36,416 nucleotides of DNA, from the NCBI RefSeq assembly GCF_010858045.1, contig NZ_JAAGVC010000049.1, forward strand, positions 1-36,416, written 5' to 3'. Below, piece by piece: positions 1 to 7,824 of the stretch. This DNA comes from Nocardia cyriacigeorgica (lineage in GTDB: Bacteria; Actinomycetota; Actinomycetes; Mycobacteriales; Mycobacteriaceae). The notes beneath the pieces were generated by a model that was not told the origin of the DNA, searched no databases, and worked only from the letters and a program-made list of their open reading frames with translations. How positions within the stretch are numbered: the stretch's first letter is position 1; each line of letters starts with the position of its first letter. Position numbers and translations under genes: made by a program.

Positions 1-1551
1 GGACGGGTGCGGGCGTGGTGTTCGGAATCGGCGGGTGGTGGGGCCCGGGGCGAGGAATGCCAGCACGATCGCCCCGATCGTGGTGAGGGCGGCCAGAGTG
101 AGCGCGGCCTGGCCGCTGCCGCGCACGAACGCGGCCTTGGCGAACTCGGCCAACGGCGCGGCTACCGGTCCTGCCTGGTCGGCGACCTGTAGAGCCGCGG
201 CCAGGGAATCGGCGACCGGGCCGCGGGCGGGCTCAGGCAGCCGGGACAGCGCGGGCGCGATGTGGTGGGTGTAGCCGGCGGCCAGCACGCTGCCGGCCAC
301 GGCGATCCCGATCGCGGCCCCGATCTCGCGGGCGGCGTCGTTGACCGCGGCAGCGACCCCGTGTTTGGCCTCGGGGGTGTCGGCGACGATGGCATAGGTC
401 GCTGGGGCGGTACACAATCCCAGGCCCGCGCTCATGATCAGCAGCGGCCACAGCAGATCGAGGTAGTGCGCGGCCAGGGTCAACCTGCTCACCAGGACCA
501 GCCCGGCGGCGATGGTGAGCAGGCCGACCACAGTCATCACCCGCAACCCGACCAGGCTCGACAGCCACGGCGCGATCACCGAGATCGCGACCAGCGGCAC
601 CACCATCGGCGCCAGCGCCAGCGCCGAGGCCAGCGGCCCGTAACCGAAGATCAACTGCAGGTACTGCACCAGCAGCAGGAACACCCCGAAGGTGACCAGG
701 AACTGGATGGTCACCGACAGCGACCCGGCACCGAAGCCCCGGCGGGTGAACAACCGCACATCCAGCAGCGGCGCCGCCGAGCGCAGCTCGACGACCACGA
801 ACGCCACCGCCGCGGCCACACCGATCCCGGCGGTGGCGGCGACGAGCGGGTCGGCCCAGCCGCGCGCGGGGACCTCGACCGCGGCGAACACGATCGCCGC
901 GACCGCCACCGCGACCGCGCCCGCGCCCACCCAGTCCACCGGCGGATGCTCGCGCTGGCGGGACTCGGCGATGGTGCACGCCAACCCCGCCAGCACTGCC
1001 CCGGCCACGGTCAACCCGACGAACACCGATAGCCACGACCACCGCTCGAGCAGGAGCCCGGCACCGAGGATGCCCAGCACTGCCCCGGACCCGGCGACCC
1101 CGGCCCACACTCCCACCGCCCGGCCACGATGAGCAGGAGGGAAGCTCGCGGTCAGGATCGACAGTGTCGAGGGCATCACCAGCGCCGCGCCCGCCCCGGC
1201 CAGCGCGCGCGCCGCGATCAACCAGGCCGGGTCGGACAGCAGTAGCGGCAGCGCCGAGGCAGCTGCGAATACCGCCAGTCCCGCGACCAGCACCGCGCGG
1301 CGCCCGTAGCGGTCGCCGATGGCTCCGGCGGGCAGCACCAGACAGGCCAGCACCAGGGTGTAGCCGTCGACGATCCAGGTCAGCTGGGCTTGGGTGGCCC
1401 CGGTCGCGACCGCGATCTGCGGCAACGCCGAATACAGTGCCGCCATCGCCGCGACGACCAGCGCCACCGCCAGGCACGACACCGTCAGCATCCACCACTG
1501 GGCCCTGGTCCAGCGGGCGATCTCGACCGTGTCCGTTCCGGGTCTGGTCAC
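1..1551 (-). CDS. DHA2-type MFS drug exporter (3' end beyond window)
   Basis: Proton-driven efflux permease of the EmrB/QacA (DHA2) branch, located in the inner membrane. The start is the GTG at 1551, with GGAGG five bases upstream; 517 codons are open to the window edge, so the C-terminus is missing. Visible features are a first helix after about 20 residues, the WIVDGYTL segment, the loop motif GAIGDRYGRR and many hydrophobic helices, consistent with 14 TM segments. It is divergent from a TetR gene, the usual arrangement for a substrate-inducible exporter. The protein is very similar, roughly 60% by eye, to the MFS protein at 13186-14823, including shared stretches such as LVVAAMAALY and FLVTFGV. 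The substrate cannot be told from sequence; drug or toxic-metabolite export is the family expectation. Confidence 0.88.
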   Translation of the reverse strand, partial: MTRPGTDTVEIARWTRAQWWMLTVSCLAVALVVAAMAALYSALPQIAVATGATQAQLTWIVDGYTLVLACLVLPAGAIGDRYGRRAVLVAGLAVFAAASALPLLLSDPAWLIAARALAGAGAALVMPSTLSILTASFPPAHRGRAVGVWAGVAGSGAVLGILGAGLLLERWSWLSVFVGLTVAGAVLAGLACTIAESRQREHPPVDWVGAGAVAVAVAAIVFAAVEVPARGWADPLVAATAGIGVAAAVAFVVVELRSAAPLLDVRLFTRRGFGAGSLSVTIQFLVTFGVFLLLVQYLQLIFGYGPLASALALAPMVVPLVAISVIAPWLSSLVGLRVMTVVGLLTIAAGLVLVSRLTLAAHYLDLLWPLLIMSAGLGLCTAPATYAIVADTPEAKHGVAAAVNDAAREIGAAIGIAVAGSVLAAGYTHHIAPALSRLPEPARGPVADSLAAALQVADQAGPVAAPLAEFAKAAFVRGSGQAALTLAALTTIGAIVLAFLAPGPTTRRFRTPRPHPS

Positions 1552-1570
1552 CGGCACCTCCCAACGTTAA

Positions 1571-1594
1571 AGACTACCAGTCTCGGTGCGAGAC
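1571..1594. promoter_or_regulatory. Nested inverted repeats, likely TetR operator
   Basis: Between the divergent exporter and TetR starts there are two overlapping perfect inverted repeats: AGACTaccAGTCT (1571-1583) and GTCTCGgtgCGAGAC (1580-1594). Their position, about 20-40 bases upstream of the exporter GTG, is where a TetR repressor would block the exporter promoter and its own. The AT-rich TATCAT at 1601-1606 could be a -10 for the regulator gene. Binding is inferred from symmetry and position only. Confidence 0.55.
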
Positions 1595-1679
1595 CGTCAG
1601 TATCATAATGGTCGGGGTGTGGGATGATGTCCACACATTCGCACGATTTGAACGACACGAACCGGAGGAGCGCGCGGCC

Positions 1680-2360
1680 ATGACCGACCGGGATCCCGCA
1701 GTGACCGACCCGCTCACCACCGCCGAGGAGCAGGCCGATCCGCGGCTGGCGCGCTCACGCAACCGGTTGCTCGACGCGGCCACCCATCTGCTGTCGACCG
1801 GTGGTGTCGAAGCGGTCACCGTCGAGGCGGTCACCCGCGTGTCGAAAGTCGCTCGCGCCACCCTCTACCGGCATTTCGGCAGCACCACCCAGCTGCTCGC
1901 GGCGACTTTCGAACGATTGCTTCCCCAGGTCGACGCACCGACCGGCACCGGGCCCGTGCGTGAGCAGCTCCTGGCGCTGCTCACCACCCAGGCCGACCTC
2001 ATCGAACAAGCCCCGGTACAGATGACCACCCTGGCCTGGCTGGCGATGGGATCTATCGGCGAGGACCACCCCGACCCGGCCGCCGTCACCTCACTACGCG
2101 CCCGCGTCATCGAGCAATACCGCCACCCGTTCGACCAGATACTCACCAGCCCCGACGCCCGCGCGATGCTCGGCGAGCTCGACACCACCTTCGCCATCAT
2201 CGAACTCCTCGGCCCGATCGTGTTCGCCCGCCTCACCGGACTACGCACCATCGACCACGACGACTGCGCCCGACTCGTCGACAACTTCCTCACCGCCCAC
2301 CGAAAGTGCCCGGCCGAAAACGGGCCGTCCGGCAGTGAGGGTGTTCGAGCGCCTTCCTGA
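1680..2360 (+). CDS. TetR-family transcriptional regulator
   Basis: A 226-residue one-component repressor. The N-terminal helix-turn-helix lies at about residues 22-68, with the typical ending RATLYRHFGS; the remaining C-terminal part would be the ligand-binding and dimerisation domain. I chose the ATG at 1680 because GGAGGAG precedes it by about ten bases; an in-frame ATG at 1608 has no such site and lies in the putative promoter. Divergent from the exporter at 1-1551, so the likely job is repression of that exporter and of itself, relieved by an exported compound (inference). Nothing downstream appears co-transcribed. Confidence 0.88.
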   Translation: MTDRDPAVTDPLTTAEEQADPRLARSRNRLLDAATHLLSTGGVEAVTVEAVTRVSKVARATLYRHFGSTTQLLAATFERLLPQVDAPTGTGPVREQLLALLTTQADLIEQAPVQMTTLAWLAMGSIGEDHPDPAAVTSLRARVIEQYRHPFDQILTSPDARAMLGELDTTFAIIELLGPIVFARLTGLRTIDHDDCARLVDNFLTAHRKCPAENGPSGSEGVRAPS

Positions 2361-2845
2361 CCTGCGCATCACTGAGCAGCCACTGCCACACCAACTTTGC
2401 GAATGCCGAGCCCAAAGCAATCGACCGGCCCCGAGCACCGTCGCAGTGCGGACGCTTTCACACAGGCGACCCCGCCGCTGACGTGGCCGGGTTCAAAGGC
2501 GGCGGCGTCCATGGGTATCGGCGTCCAAATGCCCGACACGACCAGGCGCGCAAGCGCAGTGGTCGCGACGACCGTGATGGTTTCCAGCCGTGTCTCCCAG
2601 CGGACGCGACTGTCCCGGTCGGTGCAGGATTTTGCGCCCTATTATGCCTGTCGCTCTGCTATATCGCGCGGGTCCAGAGCGGATTGGTCGGTGACATCGA
2701 CCAGGAGCTGGGAGTTCATCGCTTCAATGGTGACGTCGTCGGCCCGGTCCCGGGCCACCGCCTGGGGCTACCCCATCCCCCACAGGCGCACTTCACCACC
2801 GGTCTCGAAGCCGTAGCGGATGTACCTGTCTGCAGACAAGCTGGT
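2361..2845. other. Gene-poor stretch with weak minus-strand coding-like pieces
   Basis: No confident gene. On the minus strand two short stretches look protein-like but are interrupted by stops. One, around 2690-2820, includes the peptide EAMNSQLLVDVTDQ; the other is around 2385-2640. They could be a decayed gene or insertion-sequence remnant, but I cannot match them to a family. The stretch separates the TetR gene from the 3' end of the minus-strand operon. Confidence 0.3.
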
Positions 2846-3886
2846 TCAGAGTGAGTTGGCGGCGGCGGCGAGAAGATCTGCCAAGGTTTCCTCCAACTCT
2901 GGCAGCACGGCGGCATGCCGGGCTACCTGAACCGAGCGTCGCGATGGGGTTTCATCGGAGACGGCGATATGGGCGAGCCTCGTCCAAGACTGTGCGGCCA
3001 GCCGTGCTGCGCGTGCGGCCGCGTGAACCTTCGGATTGCGCGTGTAATCGGCGAGATCGACGCACCCTTGAGCGATGAGGCGTCGAAACAGACCGCCTCC
3101 GGTACCCGCTTTTTCGATGAAGGCAGCGAGTGACCTGAGCACAGCCTCGAGGTCTTCGTCTCCGAAGATGTCGGGCCAACGGGAGACGTCTTCAGCGAAG
3201 CGGCGAACGCCGTCGAGCCCGGTGCCGGAGACACCGTTCGAGGCCGGCGCGGCAATCGAACTGGGGCCCCCATGTTTCAGGGTTGCCGCCGATTGTTCGA
3301 GCGCTGCGGCAGCCATGGACGGGAGGTCAGGCACGTCGGAGGGCCAATCGACTATGTACGTGGCGTGGCGTGTGGGTGTCGGGAACCCCGTGGAGGCTCG
3401 TGCCCGTGCCAATGCGTCATACGACACCGTCTGGATCTCATCGCGGTCGTTGTCGACGATATACGCCTCGCGAGCCTCGTCATCATAGCCGACGATAACG
3501 ATGTCGTGGCGGCTCATGCGCAGTCGTACCCGCAGGTATGGGAGTTCAGCGATGTCGGCCCAGACCATGACGGGCCGTCCGGAGTCCAGTTCGGTCCTCA
3601 CCCATTTCCAACCGAGGTCGGGATCCTCGGTCTGACGTAGTTCGGTCTTCGCACCGAGGCGCCTCAACAGGTCGACCTCCAAATCCCCACCACGCCCCAC
3701 CAGGTATATCGGAGGATTGATCGCATCGGCGCGCAGGTAAGCGAAATCGAGTGCGCCGCCGAGTGTGAACACGAGTCCTTCGCTCAGCTCGCCGTCCCAG
3801 CCAAGCCCGGCCCAGGACATAAGATCGCGCAACGCACCCGAACCACAATGGCCGCCCTTCAGGTGCGGGTAAGGCTGGATCAGCAT
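2846..3886 (-). CDS. BtrH-like (BtrH_N / DUF4872) acyltransferase or peptidase-fold protein
   Basis: A 346-residue protein resembling those with an N-terminal BtrH domain followed by a DUF4872 region. BtrH, from butirosin biosynthesis, moves an acyl chain from a carrier protein to an amine. The fold is papain/C39-like, and the expected catalytic residues are visible: Cys14 in GGHCGSGALRD, His127 in MSRHDIVIVGYD and an Asp in YIVDND (about 145-147). The C-terminal third is helical and Ala-rich, as in DUF4872. The ATG at 3886 lies inside the end of the P450 gene (7-base overlap), so translation is probably coupled. No aminoglycoside or carrier-protein genes are in view, so the acyl donor and acceptor are unknown. 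A role in N-acylation or cyclisation with the P450 and thioesterase is inference. Confidence 0.72.
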   Translation of the reverse strand: MLIQPYPHLKGGHCGSGALRDLMSWAGLGWDGELSEGLVFTLGGALDFAYLRADAINPPIYLVGRGGDLEVDLLRRLGAKTELRQTEDPDLGWKWVRTELDSGRPVMVWADIAELPYLRVRLRMSRHDIVIVGYDDEAREAYIVDNDRDEIQTVSYDALARARASTGFPTPTRHATYIVDWPSDVPDLPSMAAAALEQSAATLKHGGPSSIAAPASNGVSGTGLDGVRRFAEDVSRWPDIFGDEDLEAVLRSLAAFIEKAGTGGGLFRRLIAQGCVDLADYTRNPKVHAAARAARLAAQSWTRLAHIAVSDETPSRRSVQVARHAAVLPELEETLADLLAAAANSL

Positions 3887-5100
3887 CCGGTGACCACCTT
3901 CAGACTCGACAGCCCGCGAAAGGACAACCCCGTACGCCAGCGAGGTTGTTCGACGAGCCTAAGACCGGGAAAACGCGCCGTGAGGAGTGGGAACAGTACG
4001 GCTCCTTCGAGCCGCGCCAACGGCGCGCCAAGACAAAAGTGAATGCCGGCACCGAACGATAGCGGCGGGGTCCCGGTTCGGGTGATATCGAGGCTATCGG
4101 GGTCGCAGAATCGGTCCGGGTCTCGGTTGGCCGCCCCGAGCAAGGTCAATACAACCTGGCCAGGATCCAGGTCGACTCCTGCCACCCGTGTTGGCTCGAG
4201 CACCGTGCGCCCATTGGTCTGGACCGGCGAGTCGTAACGCAACAATTCTTCGACGGCGTTGCTCGCCAGATCGGGCCTGGCCCGCAATAGGTCCATTTGG
4301 CTGGGATGGGCGAGCAGTGCAGCAACGCCGTTACCGATGAGGTTTGTGGTGGTTTCGAACCCTGCCGCGAACAACAGTATCGCGGTGCCAACGCATTCGT
4401 CGTCGTCCAAGACGTCGTCGCCATGCGCCACGGCGAGACGGCTGAGCAGGTCGTCGTCCGGGTGGGCGCGTTTGGCCGCCAGGAGGTCTGTGAAGTACGT
4501 TGCGAGTTGGTCTTCCGCTTCACACGCGGCAGTCAGCGCCGCGGCGTCCGCGCTGGGCTCGAGCGAGGCGACCAGGGCGCGTACCAGAGGAGCGGCCACG
4601 GCTCGATCGGTCACTGGCACTCCAAGAAGATCGCCTATTACATTCACGGGCAGCGGGAGGGCGAGATCGCTGATGATATCGGCGGAACCCTGGTCCTCGA
4701 TGACATCGATCAGATCACGGATCTGCGTGACAACGCGGCCTCGCAACTCGTCGATGTGCCGAGGGGTGAAAACGTCAGCGACCAGCCGACGCAGCCGGTG
4801 GTGGTCAGGCGGGTTGCGGAACAGCATGGTGCGCCGGAATCGATGCATAGCCTGACGTTGCAACTCTTCGGGAATCTCCGACAAGCCGAATCCCAGCGAC
4901 TCGTCGGCCTTGCCGAGGCTACGGTTACGGAGCGCAGCTGCGCAGTCGTCGTAGCGACTCAGTACCAGGACCCCCGATCGCGTGACAAGCACGGGCTGAG
5001 TCTCGCGCAAGCGTCGGAACGCCTCGTAGGGGCCGGCTGAGCCGTGATCGGTCAGCAAGACGTCGAGGAGTAGTTCCCTCTCAGTTGGTCCAGCAGTCAC
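3880..5100 (-). CDS. Cytochrome P450 monooxygenase (bacterial class I)
   Basis: A 406-residue soluble P450. Diagnostic motifs are all present: I-helix oxygen-binding AGFETTT (about 246-252), K-helix ExxR at Glu285-Arg288, and the haem loop FGAGIHFCLG with Cys356 as thiolate ligand. Length and motifs fit actinobacterial CYP107/CYP105-like enzymes that hydroxylate secondary metabolites or xenobiotics; the substrate is not predictable. It starts with GTG at 5100, overlapping the stop of the upstream thioesterase as GTGA, and its own end overlaps the BtrH-like gene, giving a three-gene coupled operon. No ferredoxin is adjacent, so redox partners would come from elsewhere, possibly the genes at 30314-30634 and 27703-28905. 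Confidence 0.93.
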   Translation of the reverse strand: MTAGPTERELLLDVLLTDHGSAGPYEAFRRLRETQPVLVTRSGVLVLSRYDDCAAALRNRSLGKADESLGFGLSEIPEELQRQAMHRFRRTMLFRNPPDHHRLRRLVADVFTPRHIDELRGRVVTQIRDLIDVIEDQGSADIISDLALPLPVNVIGDLLGVPVTDRAVAAPLVRALVASLEPSADAAALTAACEAEDQLATYFTDLLAAKRAHPDDDLLSRLAVAHGDDVLDDDECVGTAILLFAAGFETTTNLIGNGVAALLAHPSQMDLLRARPDLASNAVEELLRYDSPVQTNGRTVLEPTRVAGVDLDPGQVVLTLLGAANRDPDRFCDPDSLDITRTGTPPLSFGAGIHFCLGAPLARLEGAVLFPLLTARFPGLRLVEQPRWRTGLSFRGLSSLKVVTGC

Positions 5101-5627
5101 GCCTGCCTCCGAGCCTTCGCCCGCGACTGCAGGAAGTGTTCGGCCTCGACCACGATGAACACGGCGGTTGCCGTAGTGACCGAGCGCCCTTCTAGATCCT
5201 CCATCCTGGCCGCGAGATTCAACTTACGGCCATGCCGCGACCGTACCTCGGCGTGCAGCGTGTAGGGGGTATCGAGCAGTACCGGGGCGAGATAATCCAT
5301 GTCGAGATTCCGGGTCACGGCGAGTTCGCCGACCGTGTACAGCAAGAAGCCGAACAGGTCGTCGATGACGGTCGCCACCGCGCCACCGTGCGCGATCCCC
5401 GGCGCTCCGACATGACGCTGGTCGAAAAGATGGTGAGCAACGACGCCGCCCTCGCAACGCCGCACCGATAGGGAATGTCCGTGCGGGTTGGCCGGCCCAC
5501 AACCAAGACAGTCGGGATGGTGCGGCGGCAACTCTGGCGATCCGGATTCCAGGAGCCGGAACGAGCGCACCCAGTCCTCCACGCCTGGGTCAGACAACCT
5601 ACTGACCGCATCCGAAGCCTTGTCCAT
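5097..5627 (-). CDS. PaaI-type hotdog-fold thioesterase
   Basis: A 176-residue cytoplasmic acyl-CoA or acyl-carrier thioesterase. It carries the family signature HGGAVATVIDD (about 80-90), in which the HGG loop and following acidic residue form the active site, and the N-terminal CLGCGPANPHG segment (40-50) common in actinobacterial PaaI-family members. The ATG at 5627 is preceded by AGAGAGGT at suitable spacing. First gene of the thioesterase-P450-BtrH operon. Releasing an acyl group next to a putative acyltransferase hints that the operon handles an activated acyl chain (inference). Confidence 0.85.
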   Translation of the reverse strand: MDKASDAVSRLSDPGVEDWVRSFRLLESGSPELPPHHPDCLGCGPANPHGHSLSVRRCEGGVVAHHLFDQRHVGAPGIAHGGAVATVIDDLFGFLLYTVGELAVTRNLDMDYLAPVLLDTPYTLHAEVRSRHGRKLNLAARMEDLEGRSVTTATAVFIVVEAEHFLQSRAKARRQA

Positions 5628-5801
5628 GGCCAGACCTCTCTGTCGACTAACGCGCGCCCAACATCAGACTCGAGCAGGACCGCGATACAACTACATTGGA
5701 GACAATCAGAACCATTTTGTCAACAATTGATCAGATCTCCGCTGCTTGTCGCGCATAGCTCGCGATCAAGCAACGCGCGGACATGACGAAGTGTCCGGGA
5801 G

Positions 5802-5821
5802 TTTGTCCACTCATGAACAAA
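5802..5821. promoter_or_regulatory. Imperfect palindrome, candidate TetR site
   Basis: TTTGTCC-N6-GAACAAA has 6 of 7 arm positions matching. It lies in the 220-base divergent space between the thioesterase and TetR starts, about 27 bases before the regulator start. A smaller TTGT-CA-ACAA element lies at about 5717-5726 in the same space. Both share a TTGT/ACAA core, so they may be two sites for the neighbouring TetR protein. This is inferred from symmetry only. Confidence 0.35.
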
Positions 5822-5847
5822 ACCCACGTTCTGTTACCATCCGAGGG

Positions 5848-6504
5848 GTGGTGGAAGAATCGGTGAGGCTGTCGTTCAGGCGACACCTCCGCGAGGCAGC
5901 AATCCGCGCCGCCCGCGCCCTGACGGTCGAGAAGGGCTGGGAACGTGTACGATTCGGCGAGGTAGCCGGTCTGATCGGAGTATCACGCGCCACGCTGTAT
6001 CGAGAGTTCGGCGACAAGCAAGGGCTTGGAGATGCACTCGTTCTGCACGAAGCGGAGCAATTCCTGACCGGGATCGAGGATTTGCTTGCTTCCAACCGCA
6101 GCGCGTTGCCTGAATCGATCCGAGCGATAGTTCGCTACACGCTCGACGAGGCTGCAACCAGCCCCTTACTCAAAGCCGTCCTGACTACACCCGGTAGCGG
6201 CCCGCGCGATGAAACCGGCGTCCTCCCCCTGTTGACAACCTCTGCCTCCATGCTTCAACTCGCGTCCGAGCGACTGGTCACCGCGTTCCTCCACCACTAC
6301 CCCACCATCGACGCCAATGACGTGGCCGACGCAGTCGATGCGCTCATTCGATTGACGATCAGCCATCTCGTACTACCGGCCAGCGACAGCGCCGAAACGG
6401 CACGCCGGATCTCCGAGATTGCCCTACGTTATCTCGGGGTGGGCTCTGCGGGTCTCAGACCAGATGCCTCAGCTGCATGCCACAACGCGGTACCGAGCCA
6501 TTGA
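5848..6504 (+). CDS. TetR-family transcriptional regulator
   Basis: About 218 residues with an N-terminal helix-turn-helix ending SRATLYREFGDKQGL. The frame stays open upstream to an ATG at 5746, but the extra residues are low-complexity and precede the normal TetR start. I prefer the GTG at 5848 (or 5851), which follows TTACCATCCGAGGG closely; the message may be nearly leaderless. Divergent from the thioesterase-P450-BtrH operon, which it probably controls. The C-terminal half (about residues 70-200) resembles the usual TetR ligand domain. The inducer is unknown. Confidence 0.85.
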   Translation: MVEESVRLSFRRHLREAAIRAARALTVEKGWERVRFGEVAGLIGVSRATLYREFGDKQGLGDALVLHEAEQFLTGIEDLLASNRSALPESIRAIVRYTLDEAATSPLLKAVLTTPGSGPRDETGVLPLLTTSASMLQLASERLVTAFLHHYPTIDANDVADAVDALIRLTISHLVLPASDSAETARRISEIALRYLGVGSAGLRPDASAACHNAVPSH

Positions 6505-6974
6505 AGCAGCGGTACCCTCGTTTCCCTTGATTCCACAGCAGCTGGTTCAACGACAAGTAGGCGGCGACGTTCTCGAAACGTAGCTCGGACTCGGCCGGAG
6601 GAACGTCGAGCGCGAAGTGGTCGCCAGCGGTTGCGGGCGGTCTGAACCAAGTTCGCGTCGGATCCATCGATTCGGGTCCGCAGGTTCGCACGAAAGCAAT
6701 CCCGAAAAATGACACATGAGCTGTCATGCACAAGCCGGGCAAGCCCAACCAGCTGCTGCGTTGGGTAGAGCAGCACCGACGACGCTGACGCACCGAGCAA
6801 TCGATGCGGACCAGGCCGATCGGCGGTCGTCCCGCCCACCGGCGATGGCGCGACAACGGCATTGCTCACGGGTCTTTTGCCCCGCGGGGATGCAATCCGG
6901 CAGTGTCACCGCGCTATGGCAGATAAGCTCATCCCGCGTCGTCTTCGACCGGCGTTTGGCTCGAATTCGCTCAG
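6505..6974. other. Stretch without a confident gene; possible minus-strand remnant
   Basis: Between the convergent ends of two TetR genes. A minus-strand frame around 6455-6670 reads like protein, for example ENVAAYLSLNQLLWNQGK, with reasonable codon use, but it overlaps the 3' end of the TetR gene at 5848-6504. It has no clear start or family motif and its upstream half is Arg-rich, as expected for a shadow frame. It may be the tail of a decayed gene. Confidence 0.2.
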
Positions 6975-7718
6975 CTAAGCCTCGATCAGTCCAATATTCT
7001 CAATCCGCAAAGTCGAATCCGGGTCTATCCGGATTCCACGAGCTCGCGCCGAGGAATCGATAATCCCCCAAATGATTGCGCTGAGATGCTCGACGAAAGC
7101 CTTTCTCGGCATAGCCGAGGTCGGATCGGATTGCGAGTTTATCCACCAATCCGTCGCGGAGAGGCTCGCCCCTACGATCGACTGCACCACCAAGTCTATG
7201 CCCGACGTGTCAGCCCCAGCGGTGTCCAAAACCGTGACGAAATGACCCGCAATGAAACCTGCCAGTTCACGTGCGTTCTCAAGAGCTGGATCCGATCCCG
7301 ATGAATTGTCGCTAAAATGACTACGAACGAGAAACTGGAAGACGTTCTTGTGCTCGTCGACCAGCTGCGCGTATTGCTCGACGAGCTGATTCATCACACT
7401 TCGAATCGGATCGGATCCGAAATCAACGGTAGCAAGCACATTCGACCACATGAGTTCCTTCGCACGTTCGATAACAGCTGCACGAAGGCCCAGTTTGTCC
7501 TTGAAGTGGCGATACAGCTTGGGTTTTGTCGCACCCGCCTCCCGAGCGATGTCGTCCATGCTCGCGTCCGGACCGTACTTGCCGAAGGCACGGTACGCTG
7601 CGTCGACCAGTTCTGCTCGAACCAGGACCCGGTGCTCTTCCCATCGGCTCGAGCGTGCGTCAATTCGCCGAACCACCGAGCTACCGACCTCCCGAATCCG
7701 CTTTTGTGCGCCCGCCAT
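6975..7718 (-). CDS. TetR-family transcriptional regulator
   Basis: A 247-residue regulator. The helix-turn-helix lies at about residues 35-80 (SMDDIAREAGATKPKLYRHF), after a basic N-terminal extension. The type with the ATKPKLYRHF recognition helix is common in mycobacteria and Nocardia beside lipid or xenobiotic oxidation genes. It follows the KshB-like reductase on the same strand after 106 bases that contain a strong inverted repeat, so it probably has its own autoregulated promoter. Likely targets are its own gene and the oxidative block upstream (inference). Confidence 0.87.
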   Translation of the reverse strand: MAGAQKRIREVGSSVVRRIDARSSRWEEHRVLVRAELVDAAYRAFGKYGPDASMDDIAREAGATKPKLYRHFKDKLGLRAAVIERAKELMWSNVLATVDFGSDPIRSVMNQLVEQYAQLVDEHKNVFQFLVRSHFSDNSSGSDPALENARELAGFIAGHFVTVLDTAGADTSGIDLVVQSIVGASLSATDWWINSQSDPTSAMPRKAFVEHLSAIIWGIIDSSARARGIRIDPDSTLRIENIGLIEA

Positions 7719-7731
7719 CTGGCCGAGTATA

Positions 7732-7757
7732 CGCTATCGGACAAGTGACCGATATCG
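7732..7757. promoter_or_regulatory. Inverted repeat upstream of tetR, likely autoregulatory operator
   Basis: CGCTATCGG-N8-CCGATATCG: nine-base arms with 8 of 9 positions complementary, the inner six (TATCGG/CCGATA) perfect. It begins 13 bases upstream of the ATG at 7718. Size and symmetry fit a TetR dimer site. I saw no second clear copy at the other promoters in the window. Confidence 0.55.
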
Positions 7758-7824
7758 CGGGCGGCGATTGCGCGCTGGATCGGGCGAGCATGAACGCCGT
7801 TACGGGGCCTGCGCGAACGCATGG

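Noticed and set aside
233..1564. 443-codon minus-strand frame starting MGGAGDQTRNGHG
   Set aside because: It is the wrong frame of the exporter gene: Gly/Arg-rich, while the neighbouring frame from the GTG at 1551 gives a clean transporter.
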